NCBI GenBank assembly: GCA_902762785.1
Contig: CACWPL010000008.1
Coordinates: forward strand, 1 to 64,000
DNA: 64,000 bases
DNA from: an uncultured Ruminococcus sp.
GTDB lineage: Bacteria; Bacillota; Clostridia; Oscillospirales; Ruminococcaceae
Direction: 5' to 3'
Positions 1 to 8,898 of the stretch are shown piece by piece. The stretch's first letter is position 1. The number at the start of each line of letters is the position of its first letter. Below the pieces are notes generated by a model that saw only the letters and a list, made by a program, of their open reading frames with translations, did no database searches and was not told the origin of the DNA. The translations under genes and the position numbers were made by a program.

Positions 1-1586
1 CCCCAGATGCAGACGGCGGTCACGCGGCCGTCAGAACGCGGATTCGTGTTCCAGTCCATCGCGGCCTGGAAGATGGCCTTGTACTTGTTGGCCTGATCGG
101 TGTAGTTATAAGCAACATTGCCGCTGCCGTCGAGCAGGGAGATGTCGAGCTCGGTGATCTGTACGTCGCAGCCGATCGAGAGGTACTTCTCCATGGCCTG
201 GATGTAGCTGTCGGTGCCGGCAAAGCCCGTGGCGTTCGCGGGAACGTGGCTCTGCATGCCGACGCCGTCCAGGAGTCCCTTGCTATAGAGATTCTTGCAC
301 ATGTTGTAGATGCAGTCGCGCTTGTGGTCCCAATACTCGTTGTAGTCATTGTAGTAGAGGTCGCAGCCCTCGGGGGCGTACTTTCTTGCATAGGTGAAGG
401 CCTTCTCGATAAAGCTGTTATTGCCGTAGACCTGTACCCATGCGGACTTACCGCCCTGGCCCTGGATCTGGCTGTCGCCGGGCTCACGAGCGCCGTCCTT
501 GCCGTTGGTGGTGCGGCTCGCGTCGTCGGAGATGCACTCGTTGCAGATGCCGTTGGTGGTGCGGCTCGCGTCGTCGGAGATGCACTCGTTGCAGACATCA
601 TATGCGTAGAGATCCAGGCTCGGATACTGGTCCTTGATCGCATTGAACATGTTCTTGATGTAGCTCTCCATACGCTGATCCATGACGGAGGAGCTGACCC
701 AATTGCCGCCGTTCTGGAAATTGTCCTTGAAGAACCAGCTCGGGGTCTGGGAGTGCCATACCATCGTGTGGCCGCGCATGCCGATGCCGTTGCGCGAGCA
801 GAAGTCCATGATGGCGGCGCAGCGGTTTAGAGATACCTTGATGTCGGTGTTCGAGGAGCCGCTCTGGACGAGGGTGGCGTCCGGCTTGGTCTCGTTCTCG
901 CACTCGACGGAGTTGCAGTCCTTGATGATGTTCGCGGTGATCGCGGAGTTCTGGATGGTGCCGCCGTTGAGGATGTTGCCGACGCGGAAATAGTTCGCGA
1001 ACTCGTCCTTCAGGCCCTTCTCAGCGGTCGCCGCAGAGGCGATGTTGACGGGTCTCTCGGAGGTGATGGACACCTCGTCGAACTGGAAGTCATTGGTCGT
1101 GTCGGTGGTCAGGGTCAGCTCGAACTCATAGGCATTCTTGGGCGCCTCGTACTTGGCGGAGAGGTCCGTCCAGGTGCCTGCGGTGACGTCCTGGGTCAGG
1201 ATCTCCTTGACGGTCTCCTCCCCGGTCTCCTGGTCGATCGTGCGGACGGAGAGGCGGAAGGTCTCGTCAGTATCAGCCTTGACCTTGACATTGTAGGTGT
1301 AGTCCACGCCGCCGATCAGGTAGAAGCCCTTGGACGACGCGGCGCCCTCACTGGCATCTGCACGGTCGGTAACGACCATGCCGCGCGAGCCTGCGAAGCC
1401 TGCGCCGTCGAGCGCGTCGACAGCTACGGTCTGGGTGCTGCCGTGCCAGCCCTCATAGGTCTCCTCGAAGCCATTGTGGACGGCCTCGGCGGCTGCATGC
1501 TCCGTCACCAGATCCGGGAAGAGCGCGGCCGTGCTGAGGCTGCAGAGGATGGCTGTCAGGCCAGCGAGCATCTTCTTCATTTTCAT
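1..1586 (-). CDS. GH10 endo-beta-1,4-xylanase with N-terminal CBM22-like module, partial
   Basis: Secreted endoxylanase; the 3' end lies outside the window. The start ATG at 1586 follows a GGGGG-type ribosome site and gives a signal peptide (MKMKKMLAGLTAIL...). Residues ~30-180 look like a CBM22 xylan-binding beta-sandwich (ends FQFDEVSI). The GH10 barrel follows, with GHTMVWHSQTPSWF and the acid/base motif YDVCNE (E334); the nucleophile is in ITELDI (E479). A 48-bp tandem duplication repeats the acid/base segment, so ICNE (E350) occurs 16 residues later. A dockerin may lie beyond the left edge but cannot be seen. Family assignment is firm; activity is uncertain because of the insertion. Confidence 0.93.
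   Translation of the reverse strand, partial: MKMKKMLAGLTAILCSLSTAALFPDLVTEHAAAEAVHNGFEETYEGWHGSTQTVAVDALDGAGFAGSRGMVVTDRADASEGAASSKGFYLIGGVDYTYNVKVKADTDETFRLSVRTIDQETGEETVKEILTQDVTAGTWTDLSAKYEAPKNAYEFELTLTTDTTNDFQFDEVSITSERPVNIASAATAEKGLKDEFANYFRVGNILNGGTIQNSAITANIIKDCNSVECENETKPDATLVQSGSSNTDIKVSLNRCAAIMDFCSRNGIGMRGHTMVWHSQTPSWFFKDNFQNGGNWVSSSVMDQRMESYIKNMFNAIKDQYPSLDLYAYDVCNECISDDASRTTNGICNECISDDASRTTNGKDGAREPGDSQIQGQGGKSAWVQVYGNNSFIEKAFTYARKYAPEGCDLYYNDYNEYWDHKRDCIYNMCKNLYSKGLLDGVGMQSHVPANATGFAGTDSYIQAMEKYLSIGCDVQITELDISLLDGSGNVAYNYTDQANKYKAIFQAAMDWNTNPRSDGRVTAVCIW
501..596. repeat. 48-bp direct tandem duplication inside the GH10 gene
   Basis: Copies at 501-548 and 549-596 are adjacent and differ only at the last base. 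On the coding (minus) strand the unit encodes 16 residues including NECISDDASRTTNG, so the reading frame is kept and the VCNE/ICNE acid/base motif appears twice. Confidence 0.95.
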
Positions 1587-1750
1587 CTCAGATATTCCCC
1601 CTTTTAGAATTCGGTTCCTGTTTCTGCTTTGCATACGCTCGTGTGCAGTCCCTCGAGACATTGCGGATCCTCACGAAATTTTACGAAACTTTGCTGGTTT
1701 TGTGAACGCCTCGGCCAACTGCACATAATTTTCTTTACTTTTCTTCATAA

Positions 1751-1779
1751 ATCATACATCATTTTCAAATGATTTACAA
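1751..1779 (-). promoter_or_regulatory. Promoter of the GH10 xylanase with palindrome in the spacer
   Basis: On the minus strand: -35 TTGTAA (1774-1779), 17-bp spacer, -10 TATGAT (1751-1756). The spacer contains the inverted repeat ATCATTTTCAAATGAT (1758-1773; 7-bp arms, 2-bp centre), a likely operator position. Confidence 0.7.
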
Positions 1780-1822
1780 CCTATTATCCGTAGAAATGGT
1801 GGACAAAATAAAGGAAAAGGTA

Positions 1823-1851
1823 TTGATTCTTTATGAAAAGCGTGGTATAAT
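1823..1851 (+). promoter_or_regulatory. Sigma-A promoter of the alpha/beta hydrolase
   Basis: -35 TTGATT (1823-1828), 17-bp spacer, -10 TATAAT (1846-1851), about 60 bases before the start codon at 1914. Confidence 0.8.
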
Positions 1852-1913
1852 AGGAAAAAGGCCTTCCTCGCCGCCCGGAAGGACGGCGGCCGGGAAAAGA
1901 AGGTGGACAAATT

Positions 1914-2738
1914 ATGGATAAAAAGCATCTGCAAACGCGCTGCGGCATGATCCGGTACTGGGTGAGCCACACCGGCGCCGACCGTTCCCTGCCCCTCGTG
2001 TTCCTGCCCGGCCTGACGGCGGACCATCGGCTCTTCACGAAGCAGGCCGCCTATTTTCTCGGCAAGCGTCCCCTGCTCGTCTGGGACGCGCCGGGGCATG
2101 GGGAGTCGTGGCCGTTCGACTTCTCCTTCGACCTCTTCGACAAGGCGCGCTGGCTCGACGAGATCCTGCGGCGGGAGGGCTTCGATCGGCCCGTCATCAT
2201 CGGGCAGTCCATGGGCGGCTATGTGGGGCAGGCCTACGCGCAGATGTTCCCGGGGAAGCTCCGGGGCTTCGTCTCCATCGACTCCGCCCCGCTGCAAAGG
2301 GAGTACGTCACCGCCCTCGAGATCTGGCTCCTCAAGCGGATGGAGCCGGTCTATCGGCACTATCCTTGGAACTGGCTCCTGCGCTCCGGCACAGCGGGCG
2401 TCTCTGTGACGCCCTACGGACGCGCGCTCATGCGCCGCATGATGATGGTCTACAACGGCGACCAGGCACGCTACGCGCGGCTCTCCGGCCACGGCTTTCG
2501 GATGCTGGCAGAGGCGATGGAGGCCGACCTCCCCTATCGGCTCGGGTGCCCTGCCCTGCTGCTCTGCGGGGAGGAGGACCGCGCCGGATCGTCGCTCCAT
2601 TATAATAAGAAATGGCACGCACGGACGGGCATCCCCCTCGTCATGATCCCCGGCGCCGGCCACAATGCCAACACCGACCGTCCCGCTCTGGTGAACGCGC
2701 TGATCGAGCGTTTCCTGCGCAGGATCGAGCATCCGTAA
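1914..2738 (+). CDS. Alpha/beta hydrolase
   Basis: A 274-residue cytosolic alpha/beta-hydrolase-fold protein with no signal peptide. The nucleophile elbow GQSMGG gives Ser99; CGEEDRAG near 220 supplies the acid (likely Asp222) and GAGHN the base His250. The oxyanion region is FLPGLTADHRLF, and WDAPGHGES is typical of the HG motif. AGGTGG lies 7 bases before the ATG. The fold covers esterases, lipases and carbon-carbon hydrolases, so the substrate cannot be named. It has its own promoter and lies 85 bases upstream of the sensor/AraC regulator, possibly co-transcribed. Confidence 0.85.
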   Translation: MDKKHLQTRCGMIRYWVSHTGADRSLPLVFLPGLTADHRLFTKQAAYFLGKRPLLVWDAPGHGESWPFDFSFDLFDKARWLDEILRREGFDRPVIIGQSMGGYVGQAYAQMFPGKLRGFVSIDSAPLQREYVTALEIWLLKRMEPVYRHYPWNWLLRSGTAGVSVTPYGRALMRRMMMVYNGDQARYARLSGHGFRMLAEAMEADLPYRLGCPALLLCGEEDRAGSSLHYNKKWHARTGIPLVMIPGAGHNANTDRPALVNALIERFLRRIEHP

Positions 2739-2823
2739 CAAATGGATCACGAGGCGATGCCTCGTCATGCGGACGTCAACAGGGCGCCCCGAGAAACAGA
2801 AATGACAAAAGGAGGTGTGCCGC

Positions 2824-5016
2824 ATGGATCAGCGGCCACTGATCGGCATCATCACGGCGCGTGCCTCTGCGGTCGAGCAGCGGCAGCTCCTCTCTGGTGT
2901 GCTGCGAAAAGCGCATGAGATGGGCGCGGACACCGCCGTCTTCACCAACCTCTATAATTTCGAAGAATACTTCGCCGGCACCGAGGTCGAGAACCGCATC
3001 TATGACCTGGTCTCGTCGGAACGGCTCAGCGGTCTGATCCTGACGGCCGAGTCCATCCTCAACCCGGAGCTCCAGCAGTACATCTACCAGCGCATGACCG
3101 CACGAGGGGTCCCGCTGATCGTGACCGGCGCCGACCTCCCCGGCCTCGACTGTCTCAACAACGACGTTACGGCCGATTTTGAGGACATCACCCGGCACCT
3201 CGTCGAGGTCCACGGCATCACGGACATCGACTTCCTCACCGGCTACCAGCACATCGACACCTCCCACCAGCGCGTGCAGGGGTGCCGGAACATCCTTGCA
3301 GAGCACGGCGCCACCCTCCCGGAGGACCGCGTCATTTATGGCGATTTCTGGATGAATTCCGGCGAGAAGCTCGCCCTCGACTACATCGAGGGACGCCGCC
3401 GCATCCCCCAGGCGCTCCTCTGCGCCAACGACTACATGGCCTATGGCGTCTGCGACAAGCTCCTCGAGCATGGGGTCGCGGTGCCGGACACGCTGACGGT
3501 GATCGGGTATGAGTTCGTCGGCGGGCGATGCTTCCACTCCCCCGTCCTCACCACCTATCGACGCAACCGCGAGGCCATCGGCGAGCAGGCCGTGGAATGG
3601 CTCATGGCCAAGCTGCGCGGGCAGTCCTTCACGCCGGAGAAGGTCGTCGGCAGCATCGTCTGCGGCGGCTCGTGCGCCTGCGGCGCCGACCGGCGGCAGC
3701 TCAGCGAGGAGCTCGCCGAGACCCGCGAGTCCCACCGCTACCTCGACCTGAATTTCCACTCCAATTTCGAGCAGCAGCTCACCGTCTGCCGCTCCCTCGC
3801 CGACCTGATCCACGTGCTCCAGGAGTTCGTCTACCTCGTGCGCGACGTCTGCGGCGTGTACTTATGCTTGTATGAGGACTGGTGCAGCAGCGGGGAGGCG
3901 CCTGTCCATGCGGACGATTCGCCCATGCTCTGCTACCGCGTCATGAGCCCGCACGAGATCCCGTCCAAGCCGGTCATGTACCTGCGCAGCGACCTCTTCC
4001 CGGACAAGCTCCCCGGCGCGGACGACAGCGAGTTCCTGTATTTCGTCCCGCTGTTCTTCGGCGGCCGGGACATGGGATTCTTCATCCTGCAATACCGCGA
4101 GCCGGACGTCTTCGACCCCATCTTCGGCGACTGGATCCGCATCGCGGCAAGCGGCCTTGAAAGTCTGCGCATGAAGAACGACATGCGCACGCTCCTTGAA
4201 TGTCAGAGTCTCTCGGAGCACCACGACACCACCACCGGCCTGCTCAACCGCAGCGGCTTCTACCATGAGCTGTGCCTTGCCCAGCAGCAGGCGGGCAAGG
4301 ACGACCGTCTCATGCTCGTCGTCGTGCGGACGGCGCTCTTCACGGACGACACCAGCATCGACGAGAAGAAGCGGCAGGTCTCCCTCGACCGTGAGGTGGC
4401 CGACCGTCTCGCACAGGCACTGCCCGGTCAGCGGGGATGCTGCGCGAAGCTCGGCGACCGCATGTACGCCATCGGGCTCGTGGGCGATGTCACGGAGGAG
4501 GACGCCGCCCGCACGGGCGACCGTCTCGCCACACTGATCCTCCATGCGCCCAAGTACAGCGACCTCTGCGGTGAGGACACGCTCGTCTACGAGACGCTCT
4601 GTCTCCCCGCTGCCGAGACGGACCCGGAGGCCGCCGTCAAGCGGATGACCGGCATGCTCGGCACCCAGATCAAGCAGCTCGCCGACGTCCGCAGACGCCC
4701 CGGATTCCAGGTCTTCTATGAGCTTCACAACGCCCTCTACCGCAGTCCCGCCGAGGAGTGGAGCGCCCAGCAGTGCTGCCGGGATTTCCACCTCAGCTAC
4801 GGCCATTTCTGCGTGACCTACAAGGACCTCTTCGGCATCAGCTTCCACCAGGACGTGATCCGGAGCCGTGTGGCGATGGCGAAGTACCTCCTCATCACGA
4901 GCAATGTCAGCATCTCCGCCGTGGCGATGCGGTGCGGCTATACCGATGAGAAATACTTCCTCCGGCAGTTCCGCCAGAGCACCGGCATGACGCCCCACTC
5001 CTACCGGAGCCGATAA
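2824..5016 (+). CDS. LacI-type sensor / GAF-like / degenerate GGDEF / AraC regulator
   Basis: A 730-residue cytosolic transcription factor. Residues ~5-275 resemble a LacI-family sugar-binding domain without its usual N-terminal HTH. A cysteine cluster (CGGSCACG, ~280-287) follows, then a GAF-like segment (~300-450), a degenerate GGDEF domain starting DTTTGLLNRSGF (~466), and an AraC double HTH (~645-730: MAKYLLITSNVSISAVAMRC, then FLRQFRQSTGMTPHSYR). The GGDEF signature appears to be replaced by LGDRM, so diguanylate cyclase activity is unlikely. ATG 2824 was chosen because GGAGG lies 8 bases upstream; the in-frame GTG at 2815 overlaps that site. Its paralogue is at 12234-14435. The inducer is unknown, plausibly a sugar. 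Confidence 0.85.
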   Translation: MDQRPLIGIITARASAVEQRQLLSGVLRKAHEMGADTAVFTNLYNFEEYFAGTEVENRIYDLVSSERLSGLILTAESILNPELQQYIYQRMTARGVPLIVTGADLPGLDCLNNDVTADFEDITRHLVEVHGITDIDFLTGYQHIDTSHQRVQGCRNILAEHGATLPEDRVIYGDFWMNSGEKLALDYIEGRRRIPQALLCANDYMAYGVCDKLLEHGVAVPDTLTVIGYEFVGGRCFHSPVLTTYRRNREAIGEQAVEWLMAKLRGQSFTPEKVVGSIVCGGSCACGADRRQLSEELAETRESHRYLDLNFHSNFEQQLTVCRSLADLIHVLQEFVYLVRDVCGVYLCLYEDWCSSGEAPVHADDSPMLCYRVMSPHEIPSKPVMYLRSDLFPDKLPGADDSEFLYFVPLFFGGRDMGFFILQYREPDVFDPIFGDWIRIAASGLESLRMKNDMRTLLECQSLSEHHDTTTGLLNRSGFYHELCLAQQQAGKDDRLMLVVVRTALFTDDTSIDEKKRQVSLDREVADRLAQALPGQRGCCAKLGDRMYAIGLVGDVTEEDAARTGDRLATLILHAPKYSDLCGEDTLVYETLCLPAAETDPEAAVKRMTGMLGTQIKQLADVRRRPGFQVFYELHNALYRSPAEEWSAQQCCRDFHLSYGHFCVTYKDLFGISFHQDVIRSRVAMAKYLLITSNVSISAVAMRCGYTDEKYFLRQFRQSTGMTPHSYRSR

Positions 5017-5030
5017 CGCACACGCTGACC

Positions 5031-5060
5031 AAGATCCCCGCCTTCGCGGGGATCTTTTTT
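5031..5060 (+). terminator. Rho-independent terminator after the sensor/AraC regulator
   Basis: An 11-bp stem (AAGATCCCCGC / GCGGGGATCTT) with a CTTC loop is followed by a T run ending at 5060. Confidence 0.92.
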
Positions 5061-5084
5061 GTACGCTGCCGCTGACCGTCTGCA

Positions 5085-5113
5085 TTGACAAACCGGGAGG
5101 GATGTGCTATAAT
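5085..5113 (+). promoter_or_regulatory. Sigma-A promoter of glnN
   Basis: -35 TTGACA (5085-5090), 17-bp spacer, -10 TATAAT (5108-5113) with an upstream TG. The 74-base leader contains a small GC hairpin, GCCCGC (5149-5154) with GCGGGC (5160-5165). Confidence 0.9.
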
Positions 5114-5187
5114 ATCAATATTGGATACTTTCTTTAAATAGCCGTCCTGCCCGCTCTCGGCGGGCCAGAGACAGAAGGAGCGATCAT

Positions 5188-7278
5188 ATGCTTAACGTAC
5201 CTGCGATCTTCGCCAGCAACGTCTTCAACGATCAGGTGATGCGGACACGGCTCTCCAAGGCCGTCTACAAGCAGTTCCGCCGCACCATCGACCAGGGAGA
5301 GCCGCTGGACATGGTCACGGCCGATTTCCTCGCCAACGCGATGAAGGAATGGGCCATCGAGAAAGGCGCCACCCACTACACCCACTGGTTCCAGCCGATG
5401 ACCGGATCGACCGCTGAGAAGCACGATTCCTTCATCACCCCCTCGCCCAACGGCATGGCCATCATGGACTTCTCCGGCAAGGCGCTCGTCAAGGGCGAGC
5501 CGGATGCCTCCTCCTTCCCCTCCGGCGGTCTGCGCCGCACCAGCTCTGCCCGCGGCTATACGGCATGGGACCCTACGTCCTATTGCTTCGTCAAGGGCGG
5601 GAGCCTCTATATCCCGACCGTGTTCGTCTCCTACACCGGCGAGATCCTCGACAAGAAGACCCCGCTCCTGCGCTCCATGGAGGCACTGAGCCGCGTGGCC
5701 GTGCGCTTCCTGCGCATCTTCGGCAATGAGAACGTCACCCGCGTCACCACCACCGTCGGTGCTGAGCAGGAGTATTTCCTGATCGACAAGGCGATGTGGG
5801 ACCAGCGCGAGGACCTCATCCTCACCGGCCGCACGCTCTTCGGTGCCAAGCCCCCCAAGGGCCAGGAGCTCGATGACCAGTATTTCGCGAACCTCCGTCC
5901 GCGCATCGCCGCCTACATGGCCGACCTCGACGAGGAGCTCTGGAAGCTGGGCATCTATTCCAAGACCAAGCACAATGAGGTCGCCCCCGCCCAGCACGAG
6001 ATGGCGCCCATCTTCACCACCACGAACCTCGGCACCGACCAGAACGAGCTGGCCATGGAGGTCATGGAGAAGGTCGCCCTCAAGCACGGACTCGTGTGCC
6101 TGCTGCATGAGAAGCCCTTCGAGGGCGTCAACGGCTCCGGCAAGCACAACAACTGGTCGATGTCCACCAATGACGGCCAGAACCTCCTCGATCCCGGCGA
6201 CACGCCCATGGAGAACCTCCAGTTCCTGACCATCCTCTGTGCCCTCATCAAGGGCGTCGACGAGCATGCCGACCTCATGCGTCTGTCCGCCGCTTCGGCG
6301 GGCAATGACCACCGTCTCGGTGCGGACGAGGCGCCGCCCGCCATCATCTCCATGTTCCTCGGCGAGGAGCTGGACGCCGTGCTCCAGGCCATTGAGGACG
6401 GCACCGCCTATCGCACGCAGGTGCGCGAGTTCGAGATCGGTGTGAACGCGCTCCCGTCCTTTCCGAAGGACTCCACCGACCGCAACCGCACCTCTCCCTT
6501 CGCCTTCACCGGCAACCGCTTCGAGTTCCGTATGGTCGGCTCCTCGGACAACATCGCCTGCCCGAACTTCCTCCTCAATGCCATCGTGGCAGAGGAGCTG
6601 AGCTGGTTCACCGAGAAGCTCGAGCCGTTCGCAGGGACGGAGGGCTTCGAGCGTGCCGTCAAGGATCTGCTGCGTGAGGTGCTCCAGAAGCATCGCCGCA
6701 TCATCTTCAACGGCGACGGCTACTCCGAGGCATGGGTACAGGAGGCCGCCCGCCGCGGTCTGCCCAACTACGCCTCCACCGTCGACGCCATGCCGCACTA
6801 CACCGACGAGAAGAACGTCGAGCTGCTCTCGAAGTTCGGCATCTTCACGCCCGACGAGGTCAAGGCACGCACCGAGATCCATCTCGAGAAGTATTCCAAG
6901 ACCCTGCGCATCGAGGCACGCACCATGGTCGAGATGGCGCGCACGCAGCTCATCCCGGCGACCCTGCGCTATGTCCGCGAGCTCTGCGACACCCTCGCCC
7001 TCAAGAAGCAGCTCGGCTACTCTGCCTTCACGGAGGATGAGCTCGCCCGCAAGCTCAGCGACCTGGCCGATGCCTTCTACATCTCCGCGCAGGAGCTCGA
7101 GCAGCGCGTGAACCGTGCCTGTGAGGTCAAGGAGATCCTGGAGCAGGCGCGGTTCTTCCATGACCATGTGCTCGACGAGATGGAGCGGATGCGCACCATC
7201 TCCGACACCATCGAGCGCATCATGCCGCGCGACCTCTGGCCGATCCCGACCTATTCTGAGATGATCTACAACGTATAA
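5188..7278 (+). CDS. glnN: Glutamine synthetase type III
   Basis: ATP-dependent ligation of ammonia to glutamate, the main route of ammonia assimilation. At 696 residues it has the length of the long GSIII class rather than the ~450-residue GSI. Family signatures include the N-terminal VFNDQVM and THYTHWFQPMTGSTAEKHDSF, then GAEQEYFLID, KHNEVAPAQHE (glutamate/metal ligands), NGSGKHNNWS (ATP-binding region) and NRTSPFAFTGNRFEFR. A GGAG site lies before ATG 5188. It has a near-consensus promoter. No glnB or glnR site was recognised nearby. Confidence 0.97.
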   Translation: MLNVPAIFASNVFNDQVMRTRLSKAVYKQFRRTIDQGEPLDMVTADFLANAMKEWAIEKGATHYTHWFQPMTGSTAEKHDSFITPSPNGMAIMDFSGKALVKGEPDASSFPSGGLRRTSSARGYTAWDPTSYCFVKGGSLYIPTVFVSYTGEILDKKTPLLRSMEALSRVAVRFLRIFGNENVTRVTTTVGAEQEYFLIDKAMWDQREDLILTGRTLFGAKPPKGQELDDQYFANLRPRIAAYMADLDEELWKLGIYSKTKHNEVAPAQHEMAPIFTTTNLGTDQNELAMEVMEKVALKHGLVCLLHEKPFEGVNGSGKHNNWSMSTNDGQNLLDPGDTPMENLQFLTILCALIKGVDEHADLMRLSAASAGNDHRLGADEAPPAIISMFLGEELDAVLQAIEDGTAYRTQVREFEIGVNALPSFPKDSTDRNRTSPFAFTGNRFEFRMVGSSDNIACPNFLLNAIVAEELSWFTEKLEPFAGTEGFERAVKDLLREVLQKHRRIIFNGDGYSEAWVQEAARRGLPNYASTVDAMPHYTDEKNVELLSKFGIFTPDEVKARTEIHLEKYSKTLRIEARTMVEMARTQLIPATLRYVRELCDTLALKKQLGYSAFTEDELARKLSDLADAFYISAQELEQRVNRACEVKEILEQARFFHDHVLDEMERMRTISDTIERIMPRDLWPIPTYSEMIYNV

Positions 7279-7286
7279 ACCGCTTC

Positions 7287-7327
7287 GATGCCCCGCTCCG
7301 GTCCTGCCGGGGCGGGCATCCTTCTTG
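7287..7327 (+). terminator. Hairpin after glnN, weak terminator
   Basis: GATGCC (7287-7292) pairs with GGCATC (7315-7320) around a GC-rich inner stem. The following T-rich stretch is short (CTTCTT), so some readthrough into the dipeptidase gene is likely. Confidence 0.55.
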
Positions 7328-7345
7328 CGTGAAGGAGGACTTACC

Positions 7346-8761
7346 ATGCGATACCAACAAGAGCTCCGCGATTGGCTCCATGCCCACCGTGACGAGATGG
7401 TGCAGGACCTGGCCGACCTGGTCGCGATCCGCAGCGTGCAGGGCGAGGCGAGGCCCGGGATGCCCTTCGGCGAGGGACCCGCGAAGGCGCTGACGCTGAT
7501 GCTGGAGAAGTGCCGCAGCTACGGCTTTTCCGTGGAGGATGTGGATCACTATGCCGGCAGCGCCGACCTCGGGGACGACCCGAAGCTCGGCATCCTCGCG
7601 CATCTGGACGTCGTCCCGGAGGGGGAGGGATGGCTCCACGACCCCTACCAGATGACCTACGACCCCGAGACCGACAAGCTCATCGGCCGCGGCACCTCGG
7701 ACGATAAGGGCCCGGCCGTCGCGGCGCTCTATGCGATGCGTGCGGTCAAGGAGCTGGGGATCGCGCTGCCGTCCGGCGTGCGGCTCATCCTGGGGACGAA
7801 CGAGGAGAACGGCTCCGAGGATCTGGCCTATTACACCGCCCACCGCACGCTCCCACCCATGGTCTTCACGCCGGACGGGGACTATCCTGTCATCACGCTC
7901 GAGAAGGGCATGGCGCGGCTGCGTCTGACGGCGTCGTTCACGGATGGGGAGTCGGCGGTCGTGTCCCTCAAGGCGGGGGACGTCATCAACGCCGTCCCGG
8001 CGCTCGCAGAGGCGGAGCTGCGCGGCATCTCGCTGGACGCCTTCCTCGAATCCCGCAAGAAGGACTATCCCGGCATCGCCATCTGGTCGCGCACCGAGGA
8101 GCGTGACGGCGAGGAACGGCTCATCATCGGCGTTTCCGGGACGAATGCCCATGCCTCCACGCCCGAGACGGGGCGCAATGCGCTGACCTGCCTGCTCGAG
8201 CTGCTCGCGGCGCTCGACCTCCCCGGGCAGCAGGGCGAGACCATCCGACAGATGGCCGCGCGGTATCCCTTCGGGGAGACGGACGGCACGTCCTGCGGCA
8301 TCGCGGCGGCGGACGAGATCTCCGGCGGCCTCACGCTCGTGTGCAGCGTCATGGAGATGGATGCGGCGCAGATGACGGCCTACAATGACATCCGCTTCCC
8401 CGTCTGCTGCAAGGGCGAGGCGGTCGTGGCGGCGATGCAGACCACGCTCGCCCCGATCGGGTGCGAGGCGATCATGTGTGACGAGCCGCATCATACGGAT
8501 GAGCAGTCGCCCTTCGTCCAGACGCTCCTGCGCGTCTATGAGGGCGTGACGGGGAACAAGGGCGAGTGCCTGGCCATCGGCGGCGGGACGTATGTCCACC
8601 ACATCGAGGGCGGCGTCGCATTCGGTGCGACCTTCCCGGGGACGGACGTCCATATGCACGGCGCGGAGGAGTTCATCCTCACCGAGCATCTGCTCCTCGA
8701 CGCCGAGATGATGGCCCTCGCGATCACGGAGCTCTGCGGCGCGGAGGATACGGCGTCCTGA
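7346..8761 (+). CDS. M20 family dipeptidase, PepV-like
   Basis: Cytosolic zinc dipeptidase, about 471 residues, resembling the Xaa-His dipeptidase/PepV (Sapep) branch of M20. Metal and catalytic motifs are visible: LAHLDVVPEG (His and Asp near 84-86), GRGTSDDKGP (bridging Asp), GTNEENGSEDL (general-base Glu), and a late HHTDEQSP segment with a C-terminal VHMHGAEE histidine. The GHAxxP-type lid segment appears as SGTNAHASTPETG. GAAGGAGG lies 8 bases before ATG 7346. It follows glnN by 67 bases with no promoter of its own, which suggests co-expression. Confidence 0.88.
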   Translation: MRYQQELRDWLHAHRDEMVQDLADLVAIRSVQGEARPGMPFGEGPAKALTLMLEKCRSYGFSVEDVDHYAGSADLGDDPKLGILAHLDVVPEGEGWLHDPYQMTYDPETDKLIGRGTSDDKGPAVAALYAMRAVKELGIALPSGVRLILGTNEENGSEDLAYYTAHRTLPPMVFTPDGDYPVITLEKGMARLRLTASFTDGESAVVSLKAGDVINAVPALAEAELRGISLDAFLESRKKDYPGIAIWSRTEERDGEERLIIGVSGTNAHASTPETGRNALTCLLELLAALDLPGQQGETIRQMAARYPFGETDGTSCGIAAADEISGGLTLVCSVMEMDAAQMTAYNDIRFPVCCKGEAVVAAMQTTLAPIGCEAIMCDEPHHTDEQSPFVQTLLRVYEGVTGNKGECLAIGGGTYVHHIEGGVAFGATFPGTDVHMHGAEEFILTEHLLLDAEMMALAITELCGAEDTAS

Positions 8762-8805
8762 ATGGCGCCTTTGTCTATCTCATACAAAAATATGCCCATT
8801 CCCTC

Positions 8806-8834
8806 TTGATTTTTCTGGATAGATGTGGTATAAT
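8806..8834 (+). promoter_or_regulatory. Sigma-A promoter of the small helical protein
   Basis: -35 TTGATT (8806-8811), 17-bp spacer, -10 TATAAT (8829-8834). Confidence 0.82.
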
Positions 8835-8898
8835 AAGCATGTCAAGGCGCGGCGGGCGACCGTCTGCGTCAAATAAACACATGATGGAGGAACACACC

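Larger units (their letters stand above)
1587..1913. other. Divergent intergenic region, xylanase / hydrolase
   Basis: No gene is seen in this 327-base AT-rich stretch. It holds two back-to-back promoters (1751-1779 leftward, 1823-1851 rightward). The xylanase transcript would have a leader of about 160 nt. Within it, TGTGCAGT (1642-1649) and ACTGCACA (1718-1725) form an 8-bp complementary pair that could close a leader hairpin. Confidence 0.6.

Noticed and set aside
7250-7346. Possible riboswitch between glnN and the dipeptidase gene
   Set aside because: Only one terminator-like hairpin is present, and the gap is too short for an aptamer.
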